Assembly: GCF_027622855.1 (NCBI RefSeq)
Contig: NZ_JAPZVR010000003.1
Coordinates: forward strand, 165,092-229,091
DNA length: 64,000 nucleotides
Direction of reading: 5' to 3'
From: Glycomyces algeriensis
Lineage (GTDB): Bacteria; Actinomycetota; Actinomycetes; Mycobacteriales; Micromonosporaceae
A model generated the notes under the pieces. It had not been told where the DNA came from. It worked only from the letters and a program-made list of their open reading frames with translations, and made no database searches. A program made the translations under genes and the position numbers. This document shows, piece after piece, positions 15,777 to 25,529 of the stretch (the stretch's first letter is position 1; every line of letters starts with the position of its first letter).

Positions 15777-18620
15777 ATGGCAGCGCTGCGGCGACGACAG
15801 GTGATGAAGTACGGAGCGGCAAGCGCTCTAGCGGCCCCGCTGCAGTGGGCCGCCCCCGGCACCGCCTCGGCGGCCGCGCGACCCGCTGGCGACCTGTCCC
15901 TGTGGTACGACGAGCAGGCGGGCACCGACTGGCTGCGCGCCCTCCCCGTGGGCAACGGCCGCCTCGGCGCGATGGTGTTCGGCAACAGCGGTACGGAACG
16001 CCTGCAGCTCAACGAGGACACCGTCTGGGCGGGCGGCCCGCACGACTACAGCAACACCGCGGGGGCGAACTCCCTCCAGCAGATCCGGCAGCTGGTCTTC
16101 GCCGACCAGTGGGGCCAGGCGCAGGACCTCATCAACCAGACCATGCTCGGCAAACCCGCCGGGCAGCTCGCCTACCAGCCCGTAGGCGACCTCAATCTCG
16201 CCTTCCCCGGCATCGGCGGGACCTCCGAGTACGAGCGGTGGCTCGACCTCACCACCGCCGCCACCGGCGTCAGCTACCTCGCGAACGGCGTGCGCTACCA
16301 GCGCGAGGTCATCGCCACGGCCCCCGACCAGGTCATCGCCGTCCGCCTCACTGCGGGCACCGCGGGCCGGATCTCGTTCACCGCCTCGTTCAACACCCCG
16401 CAGCGCGCGACCAAGTCCAGCCCCGACTCCCGGACCATCGCCCTCGACGGGAGATCGGGCGACCAGCGGGGCATCCCGGGCGCGGTCAGATTCCTCGCGC
16501 TGGCGCGGGCCGTCGCCGAAGGGGGCAGTACCTCTTCCTCCGGCGGCAGCCTCCAGGTGACGAACGCGAACGCCGTGACACTGCTGGTCTCGATCGGCAC
16601 GAGCTATGTGGACTACCAGAACGCGAACGGCGACTACCAGGGAGCCGCCTGGAACCGCCTCAACGCCGCCGGGAACCGCTCGTACGCCGACCTCCGGGCC
16701 CGGCACGCGGCCGACTACCGGGAGCTGTTCGACCGCACCGTGATCGACCTCGGCCGCACCGCGGCCGCCGACCAGACGACCGACACCCGCATCTCCCAGC
16801 ACGGTTCGGGCACCGATCCCCAGTTCTCGGCCCTGCTGTTCCAGTACGGCCGCTACCTGCTCATCTCCTCCTCGCGGCCCGGCACCCAGCCGGCGAACCT
16901 GCAGGGCATCTGGAACGACTCGCTGACCCCGTCATGGGAGTCGAAGTACACGCTCAACGCCAACCTGCCGATGAACTACTGGCCGGCCGACTCCACCAAC
17001 CTGGCCGAGTGCTTCGAGCCGGTCTTCGACATGATCGAGGACCTCACGGAGACCGGCGCCCGCACCGCCGACGTCCAGTACGGCGCGGGCGGCTGGGTCG
17101 CGCACCACAACACCGACGGCTGGCGCGGGTCCTCAGTGGTCGACGACGCCCGCTGGGGCATGTGGCCCACCGGCGGCGCCTGGCTGGCGACCATGATCTG
17201 GGACCACTACCGGTTCACCGGCGACCGCGGTTTCCTCGAGGCGAACTACCCGGCCATGAAGGGCGCGGCGCAGTTCTTCCTGGAGACCCTGGTCGAGCAC
17301 CCGAGCCTGGGCTGGCTGGTGACCAACCCGTCGAACTCGCCGGAGATGCTGCACCACAACGACGCCACGGTCTGCGCCGGGCCCACCATGGACAATCAGA
17401 TCTTGCGGGACCTCTTCAACGGGTGCGCGAGCGCCAGTGAGGTCCTCGGCATCGACGCGGACTTCCGGACCCAGGTCCGGGCGGCGCGCGACCGGCTGGC
17501 CCCCATGCGGGTCGGCTCGCGCGGCAACATCATGGAGTACCTGCACGACTGGATCGAGACCGACCCGCAGCACCGGCACGTCTCGCACCTCTACGGCCTG
17601 CACCCGAGCAACCAGATCACCAAGCGCGGCACCCCGCAGCTGTTCACGGCCGCCCGCCGGACCCTGGAGCTGCGCGGCGACGCGGGCACCGGCTGGTCCC
17701 TCGCCTGGAAGATCAACTACTGGGCGCGCCTGGAGGAGGGAACGCGGGCGCACGACCTGATCCGCCAGCTCGTGACGCCGGAACGGCTCGCGCCCAACAT
17801 GTTCGACCTCCATCCGCCGTTCCAGATCGACGGGAACTTCGGCGCGACCTCGGGGATCGCCGAGATGCTGCTCCAGAGCCACAACGGCGAACTGCACCTG
17901 CTGCCCGCGCTGCCGGCCGCCTGGCCCGCCGGGTCCGTGTCCGGCCTGCGCGGGCGCGGCGGGCACACCATCGGCGCCACCTGGAGCGGCGGCACGATCG
18001 ACGACCTGACCGTCAGGCCCGACCGCACCGGCGCCGTCAAGGTCCGCAGCCGCATGTTCACCGGCGACTACGAGCTTGTCGACGAGTCGAACGGCGCGGT
18101 GATCGTGCCGCGCGAGCCCGAGGGCGACGTGATCGAGTTCGACGCCCAGGCCGGCCGCACCTACCGGGCGACCGCGCTCGGCGGCGGATCAGCGGTCGAG
18201 CCCGGCGTGAACTACCGCCTGGTGGCGCAGCACAGCGGGAAGGCCGCCGATGTCAACGGCGCGTCCACCGCGGCCGGTGCGACGGCGATCCAGTGGGCGA
18301 TCCACAGCGGCGCCAACCAGCAGTTCGACTTCGTTGACGCCGGAGGCGGGTACTGGCGCATCAGGGCCCGGCACTCCGGGCTGGTGCTCCAGGTGTCCGG
18401 CATCGGGACCGGCGCCGACATCACCCAGCAGGCGTCTTCGGGTGCGACGACCCAGCAGTGGCAGGTCACCGACCACGGCGGCGGCATCGTCAGCCTCGTC
18501 AACCGCGCCAGCGGCCTGGCACTCGACGTCTGGAGCGCCTCCACTGCGGACGGCGCCCGCCTCTCCCAATGGAACTACACCGGCAGCAGCAACCAGCGCT
18601 TCGAACTCCGGCGCGCTTAA
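15777..18620 (+). CDS. secreted GH95 alpha-L-fucosidase with C-terminal ricin-type lectin domain
   Basis: The 947-residue enzyme starts with a Tat signal (RRRQVMKYG, cleavage near residue 34). The GH95 catalytic domain spans about residues 40-790. The residues expected for this inverting family are present: Asn394 and Asn396 in NANLPMNYW, Glu523 in SNSPE (acid) and Asp685 in FQIDGNFG. A ricin B-type lectin domain starts near residue 809 with repeated QQW/QWN motifs. The ATG at 15777 has CGGAGG 6 nt upstream, and an earlier ATG at 15741 does not. It would cleave alpha-1,2-fucosyl or related alpha-galactosyl ends of glycans outside the cell. It is followed after 19 nt by the GH2 gene, so the pair probably acts together. 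Confidence 0.9.
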   Translation: MAALRRRQVMKYGAASALAAPLQWAAPGTASAAARPAGDLSLWYDEQAGTDWLRALPVGNGRLGAMVFGNSGTERLQLNEDTVWAGGPHDYSNTAGANSLQQIRQLVFADQWGQAQDLINQTMLGKPAGQLAYQPVGDLNLAFPGIGGTSEYERWLDLTTAATGVSYLANGVRYQREVIATAPDQVIAVRLTAGTAGRISFTASFNTPQRATKSSPDSRTIALDGRSGDQRGIPGAVRFLALARAVAEGGSTSSSGGSLQVTNANAVTLLVSIGTSYVDYQNANGDYQGAAWNRLNAAGNRSYADLRARHAADYRELFDRTVIDLGRTAAADQTTDTRISQHGSGTDPQFSALLFQYGRYLLISSSRPGTQPANLQGIWNDSLTPSWESKYTLNANLPMNYWPADSTNLAECFEPVFDMIEDLTETGARTADVQYGAGGWVAHHNTDGWRGSSVVDDARWGMWPTGGAWLATMIWDHYRFTGDRGFLEANYPAMKGAAQFFLETLVEHPSLGWLVTNPSNSPEMLHHNDATVCAGPTMDNQILRDLFNGCASASEVLGIDADFRTQVRAARDRLAPMRVGSRGNIMEYLHDWIETDPQHRHVSHLYGLHPSNQITKRGTPQLFTAARRTLELRGDAGTGWSLAWKINYWARLEEGTRAHDLIRQLVTPERLAPNMFDLHPPFQIDGNFGATSGIAEMLLQSHNGELHLLPALPAAWPAGSVSGLRGRGGHTIGATWSGGTIDDLTVRPDRTGAVKVRSRMFTGDYELVDESNGAVIVPREPEGDVIEFDAQAGRTYRATALGGGSAVEPGVNYRLVAQHSGKAADVNGASTAAGATAIQWAIHSGANQQFDFVDAGGGYWRIRARHSGLVLQVSGIGTGADITQQASSGATTQQWQVTDHGGGIVSLVNRASGLALDVWSASTADGARLSQWNYTGSSNQRFELRRA
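18201..18617 (+). repeat. lectin-domain duplication, copy 1 (end of GH95 gene)
   Basis: This 417-bp segment encodes the ricin-type domain of the GH95 enzyme. It is highly similar at DNA level to 21967-22383 in the next gene. The longest identical run I find is 57 nt (18411-18467 against 22177-22233). Confidence 0.85.
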
Positions 18621-18639
18621 GCCCCCAAGGAGACCGACC

Positions 18640-21600
18640 ATGTCCGAAGAACCCGTCAAGCGCGCCCAAGCGCGGCGCCGCACCCTCCTCGGGGGCGGCC
18701 TCGCCGCGCTTGGGAGCGCTTCTATTCCTCTGGGGGCCAACCCCGTCGCCGCCCAGGACGACGTTCCCGACGTGACCGCGGCGGCGTGGACCGACCCGCC
18801 CAACGGCTACCCCGAGTGGAACAACAACATCGGGATCTTCCAGGTCGGCTCCGAGCCCGCCCACGCCACGTACATGCCGTACGCCGACCTCCAGCAGGCG
18901 TTGCGGGCCGACCGCACCGACTCCCCCTACCGGCTCGGCCTCGACGGCGACTGGCGGTTCCAGCACGCCGGCCGGCCCGCCGACCGCGACACCGAGTTCT
19001 GGCGCACCGACCGCGACGACAGCGAGTGGGACACCATGCCGGTGCCCGCCAACTGGCAGCTCGCCGGATACGACTTCCCGATCTACCTCAACTTCACCTA
19101 CCCGTGGTGGGGCGCCAACGGCCAGAACGAGAACGCCCAACCGCCCTACGCGCCCACCAGGTTCAACCCGGTCGGCCAGTACCGCCGCACCTTCGACCTG
19201 CCGACCGCCTGGCAGGGCCGGCGCGTCCACCTCCACTTCGAAGGCGTCAAATCCGGCTTCTACCTGTGGGTCAACGGCACCAAGGTCGGCTACCGCGAAG
19301 GCTCCTACACGCCCGCTGAGTTCGACATCACCGACCACGTCCGCACCGGCACCAACCTCATCGCGGTCGAGGTCTACCGCTTCCCCGACGGCGACTGGCT
19401 CGAAGACCAGGACATGATCCGCCTCTCCGGGATCTTCCGCCCGGTCTTCCTCTACTCCCTCCCCGCGGTCCACCTGCGCGACTTCAAGATCGACACGCCG
19501 CTGCGCGACAACTACACCAACGCCGACCTGGCCGTCGCGGTCGCCGTCCGCAACCGCGGCGCCCAGCAGTCCGGGACCTACACGGTCGAGACCCAGCTCT
19601 ACGACGACAACGACCAGCCGCTCTGGCCCGCCCCGCTGGCGACGCAGGTCGCCATCGGCTCGGTCCCGGTGGGACAGGACGCGACCGCGCGCGGCACCAA
19701 GGCCGTCGCGGCCCCGAAGCTCTGGTCGGCCGAGCACCCGCACCTCTACACGGCGGTGCTGCGCCTGCGCGACCCCTCCGGAGCGGTCACCCAGACCGTC
19801 TCGGCGCGGATCGGGTTCCGCGAGTTCGCGATCCGCAGCGGACTCATGCGGATCAACGGCAAGCCGGTCTCGCTGCGCGGCGTCAACCGGCACGAGATGG
19901 ACCCCGACCACGGCGCGGCCCTCACCCGCGAGGACATGGTCCGCGACATCGAGGTCATGAAGCGGCTCAACATCAACGCGATGCGCACCTCGCACTACCC
20001 CAACAACCCCGTCTGGTACGACCTCGCCGACGAGTACGGCATGTACGTCATGGACGAGGCCAACCTGGAGACCCACGGCGTCCGCGACACCTACCCGGCC
20101 TCCAACTCGGCGTGGACCGCGGCCGTCATCGACCGCGCCGCCCAGATGGTCCACCGCGACAAGAACCACCCGTCGGTCGTCATGTGGTCCCTCGGCAACG
20201 AGGCCGGCGGCGGCTCCAACTTCGTCGCCATGCGCGACTGGATCAAGGCCGCCGACCCGACCCGGATCGTCCAGTACGAGGGCGACAACCGGTCCTCCGT
20301 CAGCGACATCCGCTCCCAGATGTACAACACCGCCGCCGGCATCCGCGACCGCGCCAACGACACCGGCGACACCAGGCCCTACATCCTCGTCGAGTACTCC
20401 CACGCGATGGGCAACTCCAACGGCGGCTTCAAGGAGTACTGGGACGTCATCCGCCAGTACCCGGTCCTGCAGGGCGGCTACATCTGGGACTTCGCCGACG
20501 AGGGGCTGCGCTGGCCGATCCCGCTCGGCGGCGGGGCGACCTACCTCGCCTACGGCGGCGACTGGGGCGACAACCCCAACGACGGCAACTTCTGCGCCAA
20601 CGGCATCGTGTCCGCCGAGCGGAAGGCGGCGGGCAAGGCCGCCGAAGTCAAACGGGTCTACCAGGCGATCAATGTGTCCGCTGGGAGCAACCTCGCCGCC
20701 GGGGAGGTGCGCATCACCAACGAGTTCGCCTTCGCGAACGTGAACGAGTTCGCCGGCTCCTGGACGCTGGTCGCCGACGGCGCGGTGGTCCAGAGCGGCG
20801 ACCTGACGGCCGCGCAGCTCGACGTCGCTCCGCTGACCGGCAAATCGATCCAAGTGCCGGTCCAGCGTCCGACCGCCGTCGCGCCGGGGACCGAGCACTT
20901 CCTGGAGTTCTCGTTCAAGCTCAAGGCCGCGAACCTCTGGGCCGACGCGGGGCACGAGGTGGCCGCGCAGCAGCTCCCGGTCGACTTCGGCAGCCCGCCG
21001 GTCGTCCCGGTGCCGCTGGGCGAGGTCCCGACGCTGACCGACGCCGAGACCAGCGACCGGATCACGATCACCGGCAGCGGCTTCTCGCTCACCGTCTCGA
21101 AGGCGACCGGCGAGATCACCGCGTACGACGCCATGGGCATGCGGCTGGTCAACTCCGGCCCGGTCCCCAACTTCTGGCGCGCACCCACCGACAACGACCG
21201 CGGCAACGGCCACCCGAACCGCAACGGCACCTGGCGGGCGGCCGGACGCAACCGCACGGTGACCGGGACGGCGATCACGCGGCCCTCCGACCGGTCCCGG
21301 AGGATCGTCGTGACCGGGACCCTGCCGACGAGCACACCGTCGTCGTTCACCCTGGCGTACACCGTGTACGGCAACGGTGAGATCAAAGTGGACAGCACGC
21401 TGCGCCCCGGCTCGTCGAGCCTGCCCTACATCCCGGAGGTCGGCACGATCCTGATGCTGCCCGGGGCGCTGGAGCAGTTGCACTACTACGGGCGCGGCCC
21501 GGAGGAGAACCACTGGGACCGCCGCACCGGCACCGACATCGGCCGCTACTCGTCCACTGTGTCTGGACAGTGGACCGGCTACATCCGGCCGCAGGAGAAC

Positions 21601-22386
21601 GGCAACAAGACCGACGTCCGCTGGGCCGCCCTGGTCGACGGCTCAGGGCGCGGCCTGCTCGCGACCGGCGACGCGCCGCTGGAGGTGAACGCCTCCCACT
21701 ACACGCCCGAGGACCTCTCGGGCGGCGTCCGCCATGACTACCAGCTGACCCCGCGCCAGGAGGTCGTGCTGCGACTGAACCACCGGCAGACCGGCGTCGG
21801 CGGCGACAACAGCTGGGGCGCGCAGCCGCTCGACCAGTACAAGCTGTTCCCCACCCGCGAGTACTCGTTCACCTACCGGCTCAAGCCGCTGCCCGCCGTG
21901 GGCCAGGCGTTCGCCTTGTCCCGCAAGCCCACCGAGACCGGCGGCGGCAGCGGCGGACCCGTGCAGCCGGGCGTGCACTACCGCCTGGTGGCGCAGCACA
22001 GCGGGAAGGCCGCCGACATCACCGGTGCCTCCACCGCCGCCGGTGCCGCGCTCGTGCAGTGGACCGCGAACAGCGGCGCCAACCAGCAGTTCGACTTCGT
22101 GGACGCCGGGGGCGGGTACTGGCGGATCAGGGCGCGCCACTCCGGGCTGGTGCTCCAGGTGTCCGGCACCGGCACGGGCGCCGACATCACCCAGCAGGCG
22201 TCTTCGGGTGCGACGACCCAGCAGTGGCAGGTCGTCGACCACGGCGGCGGCACGGTCGGGTTCGTCAACCGCGCCAGCGGCCTCGCGATGGACGTCTGGA
22301 GCGCGTCCACTGCGGACGGTTCCCGCATTTCGCAGTGGAACACCGGCGGCGGCGCGAACCAGCGGTTCAACCTCCAGCGCATGTGA
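18640..22386 (+). CDS. secreted GH2 beta-galactosidase (LacZ-type) with C-terminal ricin-type lectin domain
   Basis: The 1248-residue enzyme has a Tat-like signal (QARRRTLLGGG). The LacZ domain order follows: sugar-binding domain (FYLWVNGTKVGYREGSYTP), immunoglobulin-like domain, TIM barrel, further sandwich and beta-gal small chain. The acid/base is Glu521 in SLGNEAGGG and the nucleophile is Glu585 in VEYSHAMGNS. A ricin-type lectin module begins at residue 1110. The ATG at 18640 has AAGGAGA 6 nt upstream. It should hydrolyse terminal beta-galactosides outside the cell, and its operon partner removes fucose caps. The lectin is shared almost unchanged with GH95, so both enzymes may be held on the same glycan. 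Confidence 0.9.
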   Translation: MSEEPVKRAQARRRTLLGGGLAALGSASIPLGANPVAAQDDVPDVTAAAWTDPPNGYPEWNNNIGIFQVGSEPAHATYMPYADLQQALRADRTDSPYRLGLDGDWRFQHAGRPADRDTEFWRTDRDDSEWDTMPVPANWQLAGYDFPIYLNFTYPWWGANGQNENAQPPYAPTRFNPVGQYRRTFDLPTAWQGRRVHLHFEGVKSGFYLWVNGTKVGYREGSYTPAEFDITDHVRTGTNLIAVEVYRFPDGDWLEDQDMIRLSGIFRPVFLYSLPAVHLRDFKIDTPLRDNYTNADLAVAVAVRNRGAQQSGTYTVETQLYDDNDQPLWPAPLATQVAIGSVPVGQDATARGTKAVAAPKLWSAEHPHLYTAVLRLRDPSGAVTQTVSARIGFREFAIRSGLMRINGKPVSLRGVNRHEMDPDHGAALTREDMVRDIEVMKRLNINAMRTSHYPNNPVWYDLADEYGMYVMDEANLETHGVRDTYPASNSAWTAAVIDRAAQMVHRDKNHPSVVMWSLGNEAGGGSNFVAMRDWIKAADPTRIVQYEGDNRSSVSDIRSQMYNTAAGIRDRANDTGDTRPYILVEYSHAMGNSNGGFKEYWDVIRQYPVLQGGYIWDFADEGLRWPIPLGGGATYLAYGGDWGDNPNDGNFCANGIVSAERKAAGKAAEVKRVYQAINVSAGSNLAAGEVRITNEFAFANVNEFAGSWTLVADGAVVQSGDLTAAQLDVAPLTGKSIQVPVQRPTAVAPGTEHFLEFSFKLKAANLWADAGHEVAAQQLPVDFGSPPVVPVPLGEVPTLTDAETSDRITITGSGFSLTVSKATGEITAYDAMGMRLVNSGPVPNFWRAPTDNDRGNGHPNRNGTWRAAGRNRTVTGTAITRPSDRSRRIVVTGTLPTSTPSSFTLAYTVYGNGEIKVDSTLRPGSSSLPYIPEVGTILMLPGALEQLHYYGRGPEENHWDRRTGTDIGRYSSTVSGQWTGYIRPQENGNKTDVRWAALVDGSGRGLLATGDAPLEVNASHYTPEDLSGGVRHDYQLTPRQEVVLRLNHRQTGVGGDNSWGAQPLDQYKLFPTREYSFTYRLKPLPAVGQAFALSRKPTETGGGSGGPVQPGVHYRLVAQHSGKAADITGASTAAGAALVQWTANSGANQQFDFVDAGGGYWRIRARHSGLVLQVSGTGTGADITQQASSGATTQQWQVVDHGGGTVGFVNRASGLAMDVWSASTADGSRISQWNTGGGANQRFNLQRM
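21967..22383 (+). repeat. lectin-domain duplication, copy 2 (end of GH2 gene)
   Basis: This is the partner of 18201-18617. Differences cluster in the first third and around the last motif, while the middle (22177-22233) is identical over 57 nt. The pattern suggests recent duplication or gene conversion. Confidence 0.85.
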
Positions 22387-22389
22387 CGC

Positions 22390-22424
22390 TGAGGGCCGGC
22401 GCGCCATCGGCGCGCCGGCCCTCA
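22390..22424. terminator. perfect 16-bp bidirectional terminator hairpin
   Basis: Arms at 22390-22405 and 22409-22424 are perfectly complementary with a 3-nt loop. The right arm includes the stop codon of the leftward sugar-ABC ATPase gene, so the hairpin ends both convergent units. Confidence 0.75.
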
Positions 22425-23216
22425 ACGCAGGTCCGCGTCCTCCGGCTCGGTGACGAGCGCCCCGGTCATGGCCGCGACCAGGTCGTCGGTGGTGGCGTCC
22501 GCCGCTCTGAAGCGGGCCGTGCGCCGCCCCAGCCGCATGACCTCGACCCGGTCGGCGATCTCCAGGACCTGCGGCATGTTGTGGCTGACCAGGACCACCG
22601 ACATACCAGCGTCGCGGGCCCGGTCCACGACCTCCAGGACGCGCTGGGTCTGGACCACGCCGAGCGCCGCGGTCGGCTCGTCGAGGATCACCACGCTCGT
22701 CGCCCAGATGACCGCGCGGGCGACGGCGACGCTCTGGCGCTGGCCGCCCGAGAGCATGGCGATCGGCGTCGTGACGCGCGGAATCCGGACCCCGAGCTGC
22801 TCGAGGGCTTCGGCCGCGCCGCGCCGCATCGCGCGCTTGTCGAGCAGGCCGAGCAGTCCCCCGAGCCCGCCGAGCATGATCTCGCGGCCGAGGTAGAGGT
22901 TGGCCGCGACACTGAGGTCGTCGGCGACGGCGAGGTCCTGGTACACCGTTTCCACGCCCGCCCTTCGGGCGTCCACTGGGGAGCTGAAGCGCTCGGGGCG
23001 CCCACCGATGAGGATCTCCCCCTCGTCGTGCGGCTGCGCCCCGGAGAGCACCTTGATCAAGGTGCTCTTGCCGGCGCCGTTGTCGCCGATCAGCGCGACC
23101 ACCTCGCCGCGGTGGACGGCGAAGTCGGCGCCGCGGAGCGCTTCGACGTGGCCGAAGCGCTTGACGATCCCACGCGCCTCCAGCACCGGCGGGTCGGCGC
23201 CCTCGACCGTGCTCAC
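22422..23216 (-). CDS. CUT2 sugar ABC transporter ATP-binding protein
   Basis: The 264-residue single-NBD ATPase has Walker A GDNGAGKST, signature LSGGQRQSVAVAR, Walker B VVILDEPTAALG and switch VSHNMPQV. Ribose-type importers often have a double-length RbsA. This one has a single NBD and would act as a dimer, as in FrcA/XylG-like systems. The start is a GTG at 23216 that overlaps the stop of the binding-protein gene (GTGA). It powers uptake of a pentose, hexose or similar sugar. The substrate is not evident. Confidence 0.85.
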   Translation of the reverse strand: MSTVEGADPPVLEARGIVKRFGHVEALRGADFAVHRGEVVALIGDNGAGKSTLIKVLSGAQPHDEGEILIGGRPERFSSPVDARRAGVETVYQDLAVADDLSVAANLYLGREIMLGGLGGLLGLLDKRAMRRGAAEALEQLGVRIPRVTTPIAMLSGGQRQSVAVARAVIWATSVVILDEPTAALGVVQTQRVLEVVDRARDAGMSVVLVSHNMPQVLEIADRVEVMRLGRRTARFRAADATTDDLVAAMTGALVTEPEDADLR

Positions 23217-24247
23217 TGGTCCACCGGCGGGTTGTCGCAGCTGGGCTCGAGCACGGCCTTGACCTCCTCGGTGTCGATGTTCTCCGGGGTCACGAAGGTG
23301 ACGCCCGTGTCGGCGGACGCCATCGGCGTGCCTTCGCGCAGGTGCTCGACCATGTTCTGGACCCCGAAGAAGCCCATCCGGAACGGGTTCTGCACCACCA
23401 GCGCCGAGATCTGGCCCGCGCGCAGGCCCGCGATCTCGTCCGGGGCGGCGTCCCAGCCGATGATGACGACCTCGCCGGTCCGGCCGGCGGCCTCGACGGC
23501 CTGGACGGCGCCGAGGACGCTGGGCTCGTTGGCGGCGAAGATCCCGGCGAGGTCCGGGTTGGCGATGAGGAGGTCCTCGGTGACGCGACGGGCCTCGTTC
23601 ACATCGCTGTGGCTGGGCTGCTGGCCCACCAGGGTCAGGTTGGCGTGCTGGGCGAGCCCGTCGGTGAAGCCCTCGACCCGCTCGGTGTTCGTCTGCGAGC
23701 CGGGCTGGAACTCGATGAGGGCCACCTGGTGGTCGCCTTCGCCGAGCGCCTCGGCGAGGAGGTTCGCGGCCTCGGCGGCCCCGGCGCGGTTGTCGGTGGC
23801 GTAGAGCGGGACCTCGTCGGGCTGCGGGTCGGTGCCGGAGTCGATCATGGCGACGGGGACGCCCGCGTCGAGGGCCTGCTGGGTCGCGGGGGCCAGGGCC
23901 GCGGAATCCGTTGCGGCGTAGATGATGCCGTCGACGTCCTGGGTGACGAAGTTCTGGATGAGGTTGACCTGGCCCTCCACATCGGTCTCCGCGCTGACGC
24001 CGTCCCAGTTGACGGTGACGTCGCCGTCGAGTTCGGCGGCGCATTCGGCGCCGGCCTGGACGGTGCTCCAGAACTCGTGGCCGACCGCTTTGGGGACGAC
24101 GGCGAGCTCGAGGGGGCCGTCGGTGGTCGCGGCGCCGCCGTCGCCGGAGTCGTCGCGGACCTCGACGCCGCCGCACGCGCCGGCGGTCATGGCCGCCAGG
24201 GCCGCGAGTGCGGCGAGTCCTCTGCGGGTTCTCGTGTTGCTGGACAT
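23213..24247 (-). CDS. CUT2 sugar ABC transporter substrate-binding lipoprotein
   Basis: The 344-residue protein has a lipobox TAGAC (Cys25) and a type I periplasmic-binding fold. Features include LAVVPKAVGHEFWSTVQAGA, DGIIYAATDS, MIDSGTD and FAANEPSVLGAVQAV. These match the ribose/xylose/autoinducer-2 binding family. The ATG at 24247 has a GGAAGGACC site. It lies between the ATPase and permease genes in one leftward operon. The ligand could be a sugar or polyol. Confidence 0.85.
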   Translation of the reverse strand: MSSNTRTRRGLAALAALAAMTAGACGGVEVRDDSGDGGAATTDGPLELAVVPKAVGHEFWSTVQAGAECAAELDGDVTVNWDGVSAETDVEGQVNLIQNFVTQDVDGIIYAATDSAALAPATQQALDAGVPVAMIDSGTDPQPDEVPLYATDNRAGAAEAANLLAEALGEGDHQVALIEFQPGSQTNTERVEGFTDGLAQHANLTLVGQQPSHSDVNEARRVTEDLLIANPDLAGIFAANEPSVLGAVQAVEAAGRTGEVVIIGWDAAPDEIAGLRAGQISALVVQNPFRMGFFGVQNMVEHLREGTPMASADTGVTFVTPENIDTEEVKAVLEPSCDNPPVDQ

Positions 24248-24279
24248 GGCTGGTCCTTCCGTCGTGAGCGGTGGGCGCG

Positions 24280-25329
24280 TCACCCGCGGGCTTCGAGGCG
24301 GCGCCGCCGGTACTGGTCGAAGTAGACGGCGGCCCAGATGATGAGGCCGACGATGACCTGCTGGTAGTGGATGTTGATGCCGAGGAGCACGGAGCCGTTG
24401 CGCACCACGGCGATGAGGAACGCGCCGATGAGGGTGCCGGCGATGCGGCCCTGGCCGCCGAAGAGGCTGGCGCCGCCGATGACGGCCGCGGCGATGACGT
24501 CGAGTTCGAGGCCGATGCCGTAGTTCGGCTGGCCCGAGTTCACGCGGGAGGCCGCGACCATGCCGCCGAGGCCGACGAGGGCGCCGGCGAGCACGTAGAC
24601 GGCGGTGAGGTTGCGGCGCACGGCGATCCCCGAGCGGCGAGCGGCCTCCATGTTGGAGCCCATGGCGTAGACGTACTGGCCGAAGCGGGACTGCGAGAGC
24701 ATGAACGCCGCGGATACGGCGACGATCGCCGTGATGACGATCGCGAAGGGGATGCCGGCGATCTGGCCGTTGCCGAGGAGCTGGAACGACTCCGGAAGGC
24801 TGTAGACGCCCACGGCCCCGGTGATGATGAAGACCAGGCCGCGCCCGGCGGACATCATGCCGAGGGTGGCGATGAAGGGCGGGAGCCGCGCGCCCGCGAC
24901 GAGCAGGCCGTTGGCGAGGCCCGCCGCCGCGCCCACGGCGATCGCGACGACGGTGGCCTCCCATACGGAGAAGCCGAGGTCGCGCACGACGATGGCGCCG
25001 ACGACGCCCGCCAGCGCGGCGACTGAGCCGACTGACAGGTCGATCCCCTTGGTGATGATGACCATCGTCTGGGCCACGGCGATGATCGCGATGACGGCCG
25101 TCTGGGATCCGATGTTGAACAGGTTGTCGGCGGTGAGGAAGTTGGGGCTGGCGAAGCTGAGGGCGATGACGAGCACGACGAGTGCGGTTGCGGCCGTGAA
25201 CTCGGAGACGGCGGAGGCGAGGTGCTCCTGCAGCCGGGCGTGCAGCCGGTCGCGTGTTCCGAGGGCGGGCTCGATGCCGGTCGCGGCCGTGTCCGGCCGG
25301 TCGGATCGGGGTGGACGACGCATGGGCAA
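24280..25329 (-). CDS. CUT2 sugar ABC transporter permease (RbsC family)
   Basis: The 349-residue permease has eight to ten helices and the family motif GIDLSVGSVAAL near residue 100. NGLLVAGARLPPFIATLGMM and GGASLFGGQGRIAGTLIGAFL are further hallmarks. AGGAGG lies 5 nt before a TTG at 25329 and 11 nt before an ATG at 25323, so a TTG start is likely and the ATG is the alternative. It is the first gene of the leftward operon with the binding protein and ATPase. Confidence 0.85.
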   Translation of the reverse strand: MPMRRPPRSDRPDTAATGIEPALGTRDRLHARLQEHLASAVSEFTAATALVVLVIALSFASPNFLTADNLFNIGSQTAVIAIIAVAQTMVIITKGIDLSVGSVAALAGVVGAIVVRDLGFSVWEATVVAIAVGAAAGLANGLLVAGARLPPFIATLGMMSAGRGLVFIITGAVGVYSLPESFQLLGNGQIAGIPFAIVITAIVAVSAAFMLSQSRFGQYVYAMGSNMEAARRSGIAVRRNLTAVYVLAGALVGLGGMVAASRVNSGQPNYGIGLELDVIAAAVIGGASLFGGQGRIAGTLIGAFLIAVVRNGSVLLGINIHYQQVIVGLIIWAAVYFDQYRRRRLEARG

Positions 25330-25371
25330 CGCTGCCTCCTCCTGACCGCGGGCCGCCGCTCGGCGACCAAA

Positions 25372-25394
25372 GGTCAGACGTATACACGAGCAGA
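25372..25394. promoter_or_regulatory. candidate operator upstream of the CUT2 operon
   Basis: CAGACGT occurs twice, 16 bp apart (25372 and 25388), on either side of a TATAC motif that reads as part of a leftward -10 (TATACG). It could be the binding site of the nearby TetR protein. The evidence is weak. The rest of the 200-nt gap up to 25529 shows nothing clear. Confidence 0.3.
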
Positions 25395-25529
25395 CGTCAT
25401 CATTTCATGGCGGTATCTCCCATGGCAAGGGCGAGATTCGCGCCTTTGGAGGGTGGACAGCGGACATACATCAGATGAGCACTGTGGCCTCGTGAGGCTC
25501 AGGGGCCCTTCGTGTTCCAGCCCGGGGGT

